Below are positions 9,635 to 24,391 of a DNA stretch of 64,000 nt, piece by piece; position 1 is the stretch's first letter, and every line of letters begins with the position of its first letter. A program made the position numbers and the translations under genes. This DNA comes from Bacillus sp. BP-3 (lineage in GTDB: Bacteria > Bacillota > Bacilli > Bacillales > Bacillaceae_G). The notes below the pieces were generated by a model. It searched no databases. It saw only the letters and a program-made list of their open reading frames with translations, and was not told the origin of the DNA. The stretch is taken from the NCBI RefSeq assembly GCF_028401955.1, contig NZ_JAQOTJ010000010.1, positions 122,129 to 186,128 on the forward strand, given 5' to 3'.

Positions 9635-10786
9635 TTACACCCCCGCATCAAAAGGCTCATAATCTTTTCGTAGTGGATGGCCGATCCAATCATCAGGCAT
9701 CAAAATACGCCGTAAATTTGGATGTCCTTCAAACACAACGCCAAGCAAATCATATGCCTCGCGCTCCGGCCAATCAGCCCCGCTCCAAAGTGGTACAATT
9801 GAAGACACTTTTGGCTCGTCCCGGTCAAGCTTTACTTTCACCGCTACAGATCGCTTCTTACCGTATGAAAATAAATGCACATACACTTCCATATGCGTAG
9901 CAAAATCTGTTGCATGCAATTCTGACATATAACTAAATACCAATTCAGGATCTTTCTTTAAAAGCTCCATCACTTCATAGTAATGCGCTACTTTCACAAC
10001 GAGCGTTGGAACATCCTTAGACAACCTATTAATATAGAAATCTTCCAGCACACCTTCGCCAAATTTCGCTATAACCGCCTGAACATAGGCATCTAAATAC
10101 GGCTGATTTTGCGAAGGTTTTTCTACTTTTTCTTCTTCCTCTTTCTTTCCTCCAGCAGCGCGGGCCTTTGCTGCAGCTACTGCTTTCGCCTTTGCAACCG
10201 CAATTGCTTTTTCTTTCTCCGCATCTATGTTTCCGCCTTCAGATTGCTTCGCTAACGCGGCCGCTTTTGCTTTTGCTGCTGCAGCTGCTTTTGCCTTCGC
10301 GGCGGCGATTGCTTTTTCTTTCTCACTATCTTCCGAATCTGATTCTTTTTCCTTTTCCTTCTGCTTCGCTAGTGCGGCCGCCTTTGCTTTTGCTGCTGCA
10401 GCTGCTTTTGCCTTCGCGGCGGCGATTGCTTTTTCTTTCTCATTATCTTCTGGATCTGATTCTTTTTCCTTTTCCTTCTGCTTCGCTAGTGCGGCCGCCT
10501 TTGCTTTTGCTGCTGCAGCTGCTTTTGCCTTCGCGGCGGCGATTGCTTTTTCTTTCTCATTATCTTCTGGATCTGATTCTTTTTCCTTTTCCTTCTGCTT
10601 CGCTAGTGCGGCCACCTTTGCTTCTGCTATATCGATTTCACTCTCACTTGATAGCGCTTTCTCTTTTTCTTCTACATGATGAACTTCATTTTCCTGACGT
10701 GCCGCAAGCCTTTTTTTTGCTTCTTCCTTTGCACGTCTTGCCGCTTCTTTCTTCAGATCATCTATATTTTTATCTTGATCGCTCAT
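9635..10786 (-). CDS. nuoC: NADH-quinone oxidoreductase subunit C with a long Lys/Ala-rich repetitive N-terminal extension
   Basis: Residues about 235-380 form the 30-kDa complex I domain, ending in [13 protein letters not shown] with the family signature around ERE(A)YDLLGV. The first roughly 225 residues are an extension of alternating acidic/lysine runs and [20 protein letters not shown] blocks, three copies of a 39-residue unit, probably long charged helix. Ordinary NuoC is about 150-200 residues. The stop overlaps nothing, and the start overlaps the nuoB end by 4 bases. The extension is probably cytoplasmic and its role is unknown. Confidence 0.94.
   Translation of the reverse strand: MSDQDKNIDDLKKEAARRAKEEAKKRLAARQENEVHHVEEKEKALSSESEIDIAEAKVAALAKQKEKEKESDPEDNEKEKAIAAAKAKAAAAAKAKAAALAKQKEKEKESDPEDNEKEKAIAAAKAKAAAAAKAKAAALAKQKEKEKESDSEDSEKEKAIAAAKAKAAAAAKAKAAALAKQSEGGNIDAEKEKAIAVAKAKAVAAAKARAAGGKKEEEEKVEKPSQNQPYLDAYVQAVIAKFGEGVLEDFYINRLSKDVPTLVVKVAHYYEVMELLKKDPELVFSYMSELHATDFATHMEVYVHLFSYGKKRSVAVKVKLDRDEPKVSSIVPLWSGADWPEREAYDLLGVVFEGHPNLRRILMPDDWIGHPLRKDYEPFDAGV
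10236..10620. repeat. 117-bp in-frame tandem repeat inside nuoC
   Basis: The landmark GATTCTTTTTCC recurs at 10341, 10458 and 10575, giving an exact 117-base spacing (39 codons). Flanking units are partial, and copies differ at only a few bases. The period is a multiple of three, so copy-number change would keep NuoC in frame. Confidence 0.92.
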
Positions 10787-11301
10787 TTATTCGTCACCTG
10801 CTTTCCTGTCTTTGCTTCGTAACGAATTTTTTCTTTTAATTTATTAATCCCGTAAATTAAAGCTGCTGGATTCGGCGGACAACCAGGAATGTATACATCC
10901 ACCGGCACGATTTGATCTACTCCCTTTACAACAGCATATGAATTTACATACGGTCCACCCGCCGTTGCACACGATCCCATTGCAATGACCCACTTCGGTT
11001 CTGGCATTTGATCATATAAACGCCGAACAATAGGGGCCATTTTTTTCGTAACCGTTCCAGATACAATCATGACATCCGATTGACGCGGGGATGTACGGAA
11101 AAACGAACCAAATCGATCTAAATCATAATGTGAAGAACCTACTCCCATCATCTCAATTGCACAGCATGCCAATCCAAATGTCATTGGCCATAATGAATTG
11201 CTGCGTGCCCAACCTTTTACTTGTTCAAGCGTCGTGAAAAATATATTTCTTTCTAACTCAGCGCGTTCCTGTGGATGAATATCTTCAAAATTTATAGCCA
11301 T
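10783..11301 (-). CDS. nuoB: NADH-quinone oxidoreductase subunit B ([4Fe-4S] N2)
   Basis: The 172-residue subunit has the tandem cysteines in [11 protein letters not shown], the [10 protein letters not shown] motif and the CPPNP motif, which together hold cluster N2, the electron donor to quinone. The start is ATG at 11301, with AAGGTG upstream; a longer in-frame reading into nuoA has no ribosome-binding site. It overlaps nuoA by 10 bases. Confidence 0.97.
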   Translation of the reverse strand: MAINFEDIHPQERAELERNIFFTTLEQVKGWARSNSLWPMTFGLACCAIEMMGVGSSHYDLDRFGSFFRTSPRQSDVMIVSGTVTKKMAPIVRRLYDQMPEPKWVIAMGSCATAGGPYVNSYAVVKGVDQIVPVDVYIPGCPPNPAALIYGINKLKEKIRYEAKTGKQVTNK

Positions 11302-11660
11302 TGTAACACCTTCTTTTTCCAAGCATATGCAAGACCAATGAGTAGCATAATAACAAAAATGAGCATTTCCACTAATGCAAATAACCCCAGTTCGTCATAC
11401 GCTACCGCCCACGGATATAAAAACACAGTTTCCACATCAAAAATGACAAAAAGCAATGCAAAAATATAATAGCGGGCATGGAAGCGGACGTTTGCATCAT
11501 GAAATGGCTCAATTCCACTTTCATATGTTGTTTTCTTCGCTGCACTTGGTTTATGTGGACGTAGCAATTTCCCCAAGGTGAGTGCTACAACCGGTAACAA
11601 TATACCTAATAGCAAAAAAATACTGACAATCATATAACTATTTTCATATACATTTACCAT
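11292..11660 (-). CDS. nuoA: NADH-quinone oxidoreductase subunit A
   Basis: The 122-residue protein has three transmembrane helices and the NuoA signature YESGIEP followed by [19 protein letters not shown]. It is the first gene of the nuo operon, with a GGGGGAGAGAG ribosome-binding site. A promoter with TATAAT lies about 110 bases upstream. It sits at the junction of the membrane and peripheral arms. Confidence 0.97.
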   Translation of the reverse strand: MVNVYENSYMIVSIFLLLGILLPVVALTLGKLLRPHKPSAAKKTTYESGIEPFHDANVRFHARYYIFALLFVIFDVETVFLYPWAVAYDELGLFALVEMLIFVIMLLIGLAYAWKKKVLQWL

Positions 11661-11766
11661 TGTGAAACTCTCTCCCCCTCATAAAAACAAGTTCACTCAG
11701 TACACGTTATGATTCATTTGCATCATTTATTATTTTTTAATTTTTCTAAATAATGCAATTATAGAT

Positions 11767-11796
11767 ATTATAGCAAATTTCAAATTCTTATGTCGA
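11767..11796 (-). promoter_or_regulatory. Probable sigma-A promoter of the nuo operon
   Basis: On the minus strand, TCGACA and TATAAT are separated by 18 bases, leaving a leader of about 100 bases to nuoA. The -10 is perfect and the -35 has one mismatch to consensus. Confidence 0.6.
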
Positions 11797-11802
11797 TACA
11801 TT

Positions 11803-11857
11803 GAAAAAAAGAAAAACCAAGTAACCAGAGGAAGACTTTCCCTTACGTTACTTGGTG
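11803..11857 (-). terminator. Strong intrinsic terminator upstream of nuo
   Basis: On the minus strand, CCAAGTAAC pairs with GTTACTTGG, with further pairing GGGAAAG/CTTCC inside, and is followed by TTTTTCTTTTTTTC. It would stop transcripts arriving from the DUF975 remnant before the nuo promoter. Confidence 0.85.
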
Positions 11858-11885
11858 TACAGTAATTGTAACTAATTTCATTCTC

Positions 11886-11937
11886 ATAAAGTGAAACTTT
11901 AATCAGTAGGGGGTTCTTCATCCCCCACTGATTAAAA
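11886..11937. repeat. Dispersed hairpin repeat, family A (copy 1)
   Basis: ATAAAGTGAAACTTTAATCA is followed by a G-run, a short loop and the inverted half ending CCCCCACTGATTAAA. The same unit recurs at 28407, 45787, 53349 and 54655, with a variant at 38430. Here its TAA ends the truncated DUF975 gene. Confidence 0.85.
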
Positions 11938-12156
11938 GCCCTCACCAAGCGTTAACGGACCGATAATAAGCATCGCCACAATACTTACTGTAATAGAATC
12001 CTTTGCCTCTTTCCACCCCCAAAACATTGAAAAAGCACCTGTAGTTGCTAACTCCACAGCACCAATAAGAATTCCGATTAATAAAGTCGCTCCTACCGCT
12101 AATCCCCATCTTCCTCTTAATGCATCAAGTGCTTCTCTTTTTAATTCGCTGATCAT
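11932..12156 (-). pseudogene. Truncated DUF975 membrane protein
   Basis: The 74-residue frame begins MISELKREALDALRGRWGLA, a close match to the N-terminus of DUF975 integral membrane proteins (normally about 200-250 residues), and has two hydrophobic segments. It is preceded by GGAGG at a good distance. The frame breaks right after GPLTLGEGF, where repeat family A begins and supplies the TAA. The C-terminal two-thirds is missing from the window, so this is a 3'-truncated relic. The identification rests on the N-terminal motif alone. Confidence 0.65.
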
Positions 12157-12229
12157 ATATAACCTCCTAATACTCTAAATGATACTATTATATATATTAC
12201 ATTTATTTCATAATAATCCTAAATTTAGG

Positions 12230-12328
12230 TTAATAATATCTCCCTTTTGATATATTTTGATAAAAATGAGCCATTGTAAATAGCAAGTCATAACAAAATT
12301 CTAACCACGTTACTTTTTTCTCTTCCAT
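12230..12328 (-). pseudogene. Short relic resembling the N-terminus of LtrA (low temperature requirement protein A)
   Basis: With a GGAGTG ribosome-binding site, an ATG opens a 32-codon frame MEEKKVTWLEFCYDLLF that then loses similarity and stops. KKVTWLELFYDLVF is the opening motif of LtrA-family membrane proteins of about 380 residues. Only this start survives. It is divergent from the MarR gene, with a palindrome between them, so the full ancestor was plausibly that regulator's target. The call relies on remembered family sequence. Confidence 0.5.
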
Positions 12329-12385
12329 TTTTAACACTCCTTTTCATACAAAACGTAATGGTAAACAAGTATAACATTTACATTT

Positions 12386-12407
12386 ATCAGTTTAATTATA
12401 AACCGAT
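12386..12407. promoter_or_regulatory. Candidate MarR operator
   Basis: An imperfect palindrome has arms ATCAGTTTA and TAAACCGAT (8 of 9 paired) around 4 bases. A second ATCAGTTTA half-site lies at 12463-12471, inside the spacer of the marR promoter. The position between divergent genes suits autoregulation. Confidence 0.5.
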
Positions 12408-12452
12408 TTTATCTAGGAAACTTATAACAACGTCACGTACCGACTATAAGCC

Positions 12453-12481
12453 TTGACATTCTATCAGTTTAGTCATAAATT
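12453..12481 (+). promoter_or_regulatory. Sigma-A promoter of the MarR gene
   Basis: TTGACA (12453-12458) and TAAATT (12476-12481) are 17 bases apart. A start near 12488 would make an ATG at 12492 leaderless, so it supports the later start at 12513. The spacer contains an operator-like half-site. Confidence 0.65.
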
Positions 12482-12512
12482 CAATGTAAAAATGAAAGAA
12501 TTAGGTGACATG

Positions 12513-12956
12513 ATGAAAGAAACTGCAAGCAATCCTTCCTTATCTAAACAAGAGGAACGTCTCGGTTTAATGTTATGGTTCCGTCTCTCAAGAGTATATA
12601 ACCAAAGTATTCGCGAATCGAATCAACACTTAAAAAAATGGAATCTATCGGTAGCCCAGTTTGACGTCTTAGTTCAAGTCGGTTCCCATGAAAAATTGTC
12701 TCAACAAGAATTAGCAGATAAGCTTTTTGTTACGAAAGGCAATATTACGCAACTGTTAAGCAAAATGGAAGGATTGGGATTCATTAAACGCGAGCAAGAA
12801 TGGAAAACAAAATACCTTTCATTGACTGAAAAAGGAAAAAAATTATTTCATGAAGTGGTTCCAAGTCAAGAGCACTTTCAGGTAGCACAATTTTCTAAGT
12901 TGGATCATGAGGAAAAAAAACAACTTTTAGATTTACTTAGGAAAGTTCAAAAATAA
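12513..12956 (+). CDS. MarR family transcriptional regulator
   Basis: The 147-residue protein has the winged helix-turn-helix of MarR proteins: WNLSVAQFDVLVQVG, then LSQQELADKLFVTKGNITQL as the recognition region, then the wing. It is a DNA-binding dimer. AGGTGA sits 4 bases before ATG 12513; in-frame ATGs at 12492 and 12510 are possible. It lies alone between relic genes, so its original target may be lost. Ligand unknown. Confidence 0.85.
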   Translation: MKETASNPSLSKQEERLGLMLWFRLSRVYNQSIRESNQHLKKWNLSVAQFDVLVQVGSHEKLSQQELADKLFVTKGNITQLLSKMEGLGFIKREQEWKTKYLSLTEKGKKLFHEVVPSQEHFQVAQFSKLDHEEKKQLLDLLRKVQK

Positions 12957-12981
12957 CCATTATTTACGGGAGGGAGATTTT

Positions 12982-13080
12982 ATGGATGATGAATGCAAAC
13001 GTTATCCAGGGAAAGATATCGATATGTTTTTTAACACTGAAATATGTGCACATGCAGCAAAATGACTCAAATATCGATAA
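12982..13080 (+). pseudogene. Relic of a divergent 4Fe-4S mono-cluster (Fer4_19 / YjdI-like) gene
   Basis: After a GGGAGGGAG ribosome-binding site, the frame reads MDDECKRYPGKDIDMFFNTE and ICAHAAK, the N-terminal part of small Fer4_19 proteins (about 70 residues). It then hits TGA, and the next codons, still in frame, read LKYR and stop, which is how such proteins end (after CPSGA). This looks like an internal deletion that joined the two ends and removed the remaining cysteines. The product would not bind a cluster. Confidence 0.55.
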
Positions 13081-13092
13081 CATAGTTATAAA

Positions 13093-13133
13093 GGTCCGAT
13101 TTCCCTACACTTTGGAACAATCGGGCTTTTTTT
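13093..13133 (+). terminator. Intrinsic terminator after the Fer4_19-like relic
   Basis: GTCCGATT pairs with AATCGGGC (with G-T pairs) across a loop and is followed by TTTTTTTATT. Confidence 0.6.
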
Positions 13134-13223
13134 ATTGTGTGAGCAAATATATTTTGAGTATACTATTCCCTTTAAAAAAATGACATACTATAACATGACA
13201 TCTAACTTCATAGGGGACTTATT

Positions 13224-15167
13224 ATGATAAAAAATGGACAAACCCATTTATTTTTTCTTATATATTCTTTATTGATTTATATTGCATTTCATTATATGGC
13301 TTTGCAAATATGGGATGCATACTCATTCCCATTTCAATTACAAACAAGTATCGTAACTTTCATTCTTAATGTGATTATATGTTGCTCGTTATTGTATTCT
13401 ACTTCTCGTAAAGAAGGGCATGCTTATACGTTTTGGATGCTCTTAACAATCGGCTCATTCTTTTATTTTATCGGCGACACAATTGTTATGTATCAACACT
13501 TCATTTCGCATAGTTACAAAGCACTTATAGATTCTTCAGATCTATTCTATTTGTTATTTGTACTTTTCTATACGCTAGCTTTTTTCTATAAAAATATGTA
13601 TGAGTGCACAAATTGGGAAAAAATCTTTATGTTATGTGATGTTTGTATCATCGTTACAGCAGCATTTACCTTACATTGCTATCTATTCTTTAAAAATACT
13701 GTACATCCAGATGCGCTCGCTAACATTCATAAATTTATATTACTTGTATATCCAATTACAGATCTACTATTTTTAGTCATGGGCATTAGCTTATTATTTC
13801 GTCCCTTATCATTTGTTTCTCGAGTAGTTATTGCTTTATTAAGCGGTTCACTCATTTTATATGCACTGCTTGATTCCATGTATGGATATATTAAATATTT
13901 TGCAACCAATCATTCTTTATTCACAATAACACCTTTCTTCCAAATTGTATTAGGGCTAGTCGCAATCGCTTGTCTGCTTCATACACACGAAGAAAACAAA
14001 TCTGAACAAATATTTTTCAATCCCGAAATAGGCGAGAAGGTTCGATTATCACTTCCTTATTTAGCAGTTGCGTCATTAATTCTATTTACCTTACATGAAG
14101 GAAACTTTTCTCCCATTTTAGAAAAAGGCGTGTTTATAACATTTTTCTTCGTACTTATTCGCCATATGTTAGTACGGCATCAAAATAAAAAACTATTGCA
14201 AAAGCAACAGCTGTTTAATCTAGAGTTAGAAAAACAAATTGAACTACGGACAGAGGACTTAGTCAAACAAACAAATGAATTATATAAAAGCCAACAAATG
14301 TTTAAATCACTATATGAGCATCATCCAGATCCTATTTTCACATTAGATTTACATGGGAATTTTTTAAATGTAAATAATGCAGGGATTATATTACTTGGCT
14401 ATCAAACAGATGCACTTTTACATGAATCCTATCGCTCTCTCGTATATGAGGAAGATTTAGAAAAAGCCATAAATGCTTTTCGTTATGTGAAAGAGGGACA
14501 CTCTACAACTTTAGAAATAAGAGCGTATCATCAGAACCGAGATATTTATTATTTACATGTAACCGTAGTACCCATCATACCGCAAGCACGCATCACAGGT
14601 ATTTACTTAATGGTAAAAGACATTACAGAAGGAAAACGACAGCAAGAGCAAATTAACTTCTTAGCGTATCATGATACATTGACACAGCTTGTTAATCGTC
14701 GTGCATTTGAAAAGCAACTTAATCATGCGATTCTTCACGCTAAGAAAGAAAACATAACACTCGCTATTATGTTTCTCGATTTAGATCGATTCAAAATTAT
14801 TAATGATACACTTGGGCATAAAACTGGAGATTTTCTCTTAATTGAAGTTGCAAAACGCTTGCAACATGCGGTTGGACAAAACGGAATGGTTGCCCGGTTC
14901 GCGGGCGATGAATTTACCATTTTAATCGAAAAATACGAAACCCTTTCAGAAATTAAAAGTATCGCAAATGCTATCTTACAAATCATGAACGCACCAATTG
15001 AATTAGAAAATCATACGTTACAAATTACACCGAGCATTGGGATTGCCACATATCCAGACGCCGGTGAAGACGCGATGTCACTCCTACAACATGCTGATAT
15101 GGCAATGTACGAAACGAAAAATAAAGGAAAAAACGGTTTTTCAATTTATACAAAAGCCCGGCTGTGA
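13224..15167 (+). CDS. Membrane-bound PAS-GGDEF diguanylate cyclase
   Basis: The 647-residue protein has about eight or nine hydrophobic segments in residues 1-320, then a short coiled region, a PAS domain (about 345-460, from SLYEHHPDPIFTLDLHGNFL) and a GGDEF domain (about 480-640). The GGDEF signature is AGDEF within VARFAGDEFTIL, with DTLTQLVNRRAF at its start. No RxxD inhibitory site is seen five residues before it. It would make cyclic di-GMP in response to a membrane signal. It stands alone on the plus strand. Confidence 0.88.
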   Translation: MIKNGQTHLFFLIYSLLIYIAFHYMALQIWDAYSFPFQLQTSIVTFILNVIICCSLLYSTSRKEGHAYTFWMLLTIGSFFYFIGDTIVMYQHFISHSYKALIDSSDLFYLLFVLFYTLAFFYKNMYECTNWEKIFMLCDVCIIVTAAFTLHCYLFFKNTVHPDALANIHKFILLVYPITDLLFLVMGISLLFRPLSFVSRVVIALLSGSLILYALLDSMYGYIKYFATNHSLFTITPFFQIVLGLVAIACLLHTHEENKSEQIFFNPEIGEKVRLSLPYLAVASLILFTLHEGNFSPILEKGVFITFFFVLIRHMLVRHQNKKLLQKQQLFNLELEKQIELRTEDLVKQTNELYKSQQMFKSLYEHHPDPIFTLDLHGNFLNVNNAGIILLGYQTDALLHESYRSLVYEEDLEKAINAFRYVKEGHSTTLEIRAYHQNRDIYYLHVTVVPIIPQARITGIYLMVKDITEGKRQQEQINFLAYHDTLTQLVNRRAFEKQLNHAILHAKKENITLAIMFLDLDRFKIINDTLGHKTGDFLLIEVAKRLQHAVGQNGMVARFAGDEFTILIEKYETLSEIKSIANAILQIMNAPIELENHTLQITPSIGIATYPDAGEDAMSLLQHADMAMYETKNKGKNGFSIYTKARL

Positions 15168-15261
15168 ATATATGCAAAGTTATTACTTTAGTAAACCGTT
15201 AAACAGTAAAGATTTTCTTCATTTTTTACGGGCAATTTATCTCCTGTCTAGTTTCTTAAGA

Positions 15262-15330
15262 AAAGCGGAAGTGGCTCGCCGCCGAACATTCTAGCCACTA
15301 GAGCTGGACAATGCTTTTGCTGAATTTTGA
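15262..15330. repeat. Dispersed repeat, family B (short copy)
   Basis: It begins AAAAGCGGAAGTGGCTCGC and ends CTAGCCACTAGAGCTGGAC, matching the two ends of longer copies at 17470-17593 and 29873-30085 with the middle missing. It lies in the 378-base gap between the GGDEF gene and atpC, which has no gene. Confidence 0.7.
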
Positions 15331-15374
15331 GGCGGGGGTATTACTGCCCACGAATAACGGGATAAAACATGAAC

Positions 15375-15500
15375 GCTACTTGCTTTCTCTCTTTGTTTTA
15401 ATGGCAGGAAAAGGCCCTGATCCCTTCTATGCACGGCTAGATGCTCTCGTCCCCACTAAAAAAGGGTTTTATGTCATTTTTTCAATTTGTATTTATATAT
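15375..15500. repeat. Dispersed repeat, family C (copy 1)
   Basis: The stretch from CTACTTGCTTTCTC through CTTCTATGCACGG, AGATGCTCTCG and GGTTTTATGTC matches 36298-36430 at roughly four bases in five. No coding sense is visible. Confidence 0.7.
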
Positions 15501-15506
15501 ATATGA

Positions 15507-15544
15507 GAAAAAGCCGCAAAGGTTTATCCCTTTACAGCTTTTTC
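15507..15544 (-). terminator. Terminator of the atp operon
   Basis: Directly after the atpC stop, AAAAAGCTGTAAAGGG pairs with CCTTTGCGGCTTTTT, followed by TCTCAT. The A-rich 5' arm and U-rich 3' arm form an intrinsic terminator. Confidence 0.85.
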
Positions 15545-15545
15545 T

Positions 15546-15959
<414 letters not shown>

Positions 15960-15967
15960 CTAAGGCC

Positions 15968-17383
<1,416 letters not shown>

Positions 17384-17469
17384 TTAAATTAACCGGCTTT
17401 TCTACGAACAGTCGGTTTTGCATTTTTTATATTTCATTTCGCATAAGGATTATCGCTTCTGCTTTTTAC

Positions 17470-17593
17470 TTAATCCAGCTCCAGCGGCTAGAATACTCGG
17501 TGGCTTCGCTTCTTCCTACGAGGCAAAGAACGCCTCTACGTCTGAAGCTCCATCCCCCTCCCATTCTGAGCGAGCCGCTTCCGCTTTTTATTA
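17470..17593 (-). repeat. Dispersed repeat, family B (long copy inside the atp operon)
   Basis: On the minus strand it begins AATAAAAAGCGGAAGCGGCT, right after the atpG stop, continues through GGGGGATGGAGCTTC and AGAGGCG, and ends CTAGCCGCTGGAGCTGGAT. The closest relative is 29997-30085. It can fold with its ends paired and separates atpG from atpD. Confidence 0.85.
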
Positions 17594-18457
<864 letters not shown>

Positions 18458-18485
18458 TCACCACCTTTTTTCCGGAAGTTGGCAT

Positions 18486-18574
18486 GATTAGAAAGAGTTC
18501 CACTTCGTCAATCTTTCTAATCGTTATACTTGTTCATGATTGAAGGAAAAGAATAGGTGCACCTACTCTTTTCC
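18486..18574. other. Two perfect or near-perfect hairpins in the atpA-atpG gap
   Basis: GATTAGAAAGA (18486-18496) pairs perfectly with TCTTTCTAATC (18512-18522). A second palindrome, GGAAAAGAATAGGTGC followed by ACCTACTCTTTTCC (18545-18574), has almost no loop. Neither has a U-tract on the operon strand. They may influence mRNA stability or differential expression of the subunits. Confidence 0.7.
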
Positions 18575-18614
18575 TCTTCATATCCGTTAGCACTCTATGT
18601 AAGAGTCCTGCTTA

Positions 18615-18658
18615 TATAAAAGTGGAGCGGCCAAACAAGCCGCTTCCGCTTTTTATTA
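18615..18658 (-). repeat. Dispersed repeat, family B (fragment after atpA)
   Basis: Immediately after the atpA stop, the minus strand reads TAATAAAAAGCGGAAGCGGC, then a GC-rich inverted half GCCGCTCCACTTTTA. It is the left end of family B closed into a simple hairpin. Confidence 0.75.
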
Positions 18659-20717
<2,059 letters not shown>

Positions 20718-20721
<4 letters not shown>

Positions 20722-21227
20722 CGCGCTTCTCCTACCTCTTTAATATAATCGCGAATTAATTGAACTTGGTCTTCTTCTTTCAGTTCTTTTTGCATAACTT
20801 TAGAAGCAATTTGGACAGATAAAGAAGCAACCTGTTCTTGAAGAGCAGCAATTGCTTGCTCTTTTTCGCGTTGAATTTCTTGTACAGCAGATTCTTTAAT
20901 AGATACTGCTTCTTCTTTTGCAGCAGCAACGATACTTTCTTTTTGATCCTCTGCTTGCTTTTTCGCTCTCTCGATTAATTCTTGCGCTTCAATACGTGAT
21001 TGTTTTAACATGTCACGTTGTTCTTCTACTAACTTTCTCGCCTCTGCATTGTTCTTTTCTGCAGCGTCGATTTCGCTAGAAATATGATCTTCACGTTCCT
21101 TCATAATTCCCATTAAAGGTCCAAATGCATATTTACGAAGTAATGCTAATAGAATTAGGAAAACGACAATTGTATAAATCACTGTTCCGTATGGGACAGC
21201 AGCAGCTCCTAATAATAGAGTTGGCAC
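20718..21227 (-). CDS. atpF: ATP synthase subunit b
   Basis: The 169-residue peripheral stalk subunit has one N-terminal membrane helix (about 10-32) and a long charged coiled coil rich in E, K, A and Q. The start is GTG at 21227 with GGGAGTG upstream. A 127-base gap to atpE holds no gene. Confidence 0.96.
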
Positions 21228-21353
21228 AAGGATTCACTCCCTTCAAAAATCTAAATTAAACAAATGAAAAGACAAGTAATGTTTCATTCATAAAGCAATG
21301 GCGAAGAAGGTCCCAAAACGATCTTCGCCACTTATTGTAAGGGGAGCTATCCC

Positions 21354-21620
<267 letters not shown>

Positions 21621-21629
21621 TTAAATATA

Positions 21630-22748
<1,119 letters not shown>

Positions 22749-22752
<4 letters not shown>

Positions 22753-22973
22753 TGCTCTCCCGAATAAAATTGTCGAATGAGTCGAATCATCGCATAAACC
22801 CCTGTTCCAAGTCCTAATAATAAACCGATTACTAGAAATAATGGAAACGTTCCAAGCTTACTATCAATCCATTGCCCGCCAAAAATTCCAACTAAAATCG
22901 CACCAACGAGCTGAGAAAGAATTCCGGTCATTAAAGCATATGCCTTAAATGGACTACGCTTGTTTTCCCCCAA
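22749..22973 (-). CDS. atpZ: AtpZ/AtpI family ATP synthase accessory protein
   Basis: The 74-residue protein has two membrane helices, with VGAILVGIFGGQWIDSKLGT in the first half, the AtpZ motif. It heads the operon. A TTG at 22973 lies 9 bases after GGAGG; an ATG at 23003 would add ten residues but lacks a ribosome-binding site. Members of this family are thought to form Mg/Ca channels with AtpI. Confidence 0.8.
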
Positions 22974-23139
22974 GGATTCATCCCTCCATATGTAACGCCT
23001 CATTCACTATGTGTTTAAGAATGTGTTAATAATAACTCATTTTTTTGCATAAATCCTATTTAAATGAGAAAATTATTTTTTTTGTCAAAGAATAGACGAA
23101 AATTTGTCAATGAAAACCCTACCATCTATCCCCGTTGTT

Positions 23140-23169
23140 AGCATACAATAGGGTATTAAACAGTGTCAA
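23140..23169 (-). promoter_or_regulatory. Probable promoter of the atp operon
   Basis: TTGACA and TATGCT are 18 bases apart on the minus strand, leaving a leader of about 160 bases. The rest of the 23004-23416 gap is AT-rich; no gene is visible. Confidence 0.6.
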
Positions 23170-23416
23170 CGTCAAATCGAAAAAAATCAAAAAATTTGAG
23201 TATTAGGTATTTATTCCCATAACTGAAAACGTTCTCCTTCAAAAAAATGTTAAAAGTCGTCTAACTTCTAGACCTTTTCTCATTATAATAGAAGAAAAAA
23301 GTTCACAACTTTGTCACTATTATGTTTTCTTGATATATAAATTTTCACATTTAACATACCTTTCTCAAATATGATGTTTCTATATTATATGCGATTTCAC
23401 CAATTTTTATGTTGTA

Positions 23417-23452
23417 TAAAAAAACAGACGAGAAGGATGTCCTCTCGTCTGT
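23417..23452 (-). terminator. Terminator of upp
   Basis: ACAGACGAGA and TCTCGTCTGT form a perfect 10-bp stem, followed on the minus strand by TTTTTTATA. Confidence 0.93.
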
Positions 23453-23456
23453 TGTC

Positions 23457-24137
<681 letters not shown>

Positions 24138-24146
24138 CTATGTACG

Positions 24147-24175
24147 ATTGTAAAGAAAACGCTTCTAATATTCAA
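24147..24175 (-). promoter_or_regulatory. Probable promoter of upp
   Basis: TTGAAT and TACAAT are separated by exactly 17 bases on the minus strand, about 60 bases before the upp start. Confidence 0.6.
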
Positions 24176-24357
24176 GGGCAAATTTGGTAAAATTTCAAAC
24201 ACTTCTTCCTTTTACAAGAATAGCTTTACCAATTATAGAGACGGCATCCCTCATTATATATTTAGAATGTCTTCAAGATTTGTATACATAGGTTACCTTG
24301 AATGTTCTTCTCTTCATATATAAAGTTTTATGAAATACTGTTTTTTAGTTTCTTACT

Positions 24358-24391
24358 ATTAATTATGTTATTTCAATAGAACATAATTAAT
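24358..24391. repeat. Perfect 12-bp inverted repeat
   Basis: ATTAATTATGTT and AACATAATTAAT are exact complements around a 10-base loop, in the 584-base gap between upp and glyA. No gene is supported in that gap. The stem is very AT-rich and no U-tract follows. Confidence 0.7.

Noticed and set aside
10236-10620. Regularly spaced repeat considered as a CRISPR array
   Set aside because: Units are contiguous 117-bp tandem copies in frame within nuoC, with no unique spacers and no cas genes nearby.
10168-10839. Long open frames on the plus strand opposite nuoC (223 and 150 residues, rich in Leu or Phe/Ala)
   Set aside because: They are the mirror of the Lys/Ala repeat in nuoC, lack ribosome-binding sites and have no sensible domain.
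11730-11948. 72-residue minus-strand frame before nuoA
   Set aside because: It crosses a repeat, a terminator and the nuo promoter; composition is not protein-like.
12986-13183. 65-residue plus-strand frame starting MMNANVIQG
   Set aside because: It is out of frame with the well-placed ribosome-binding site, which serves the Fer4_19-like relic, and runs across the terminator.
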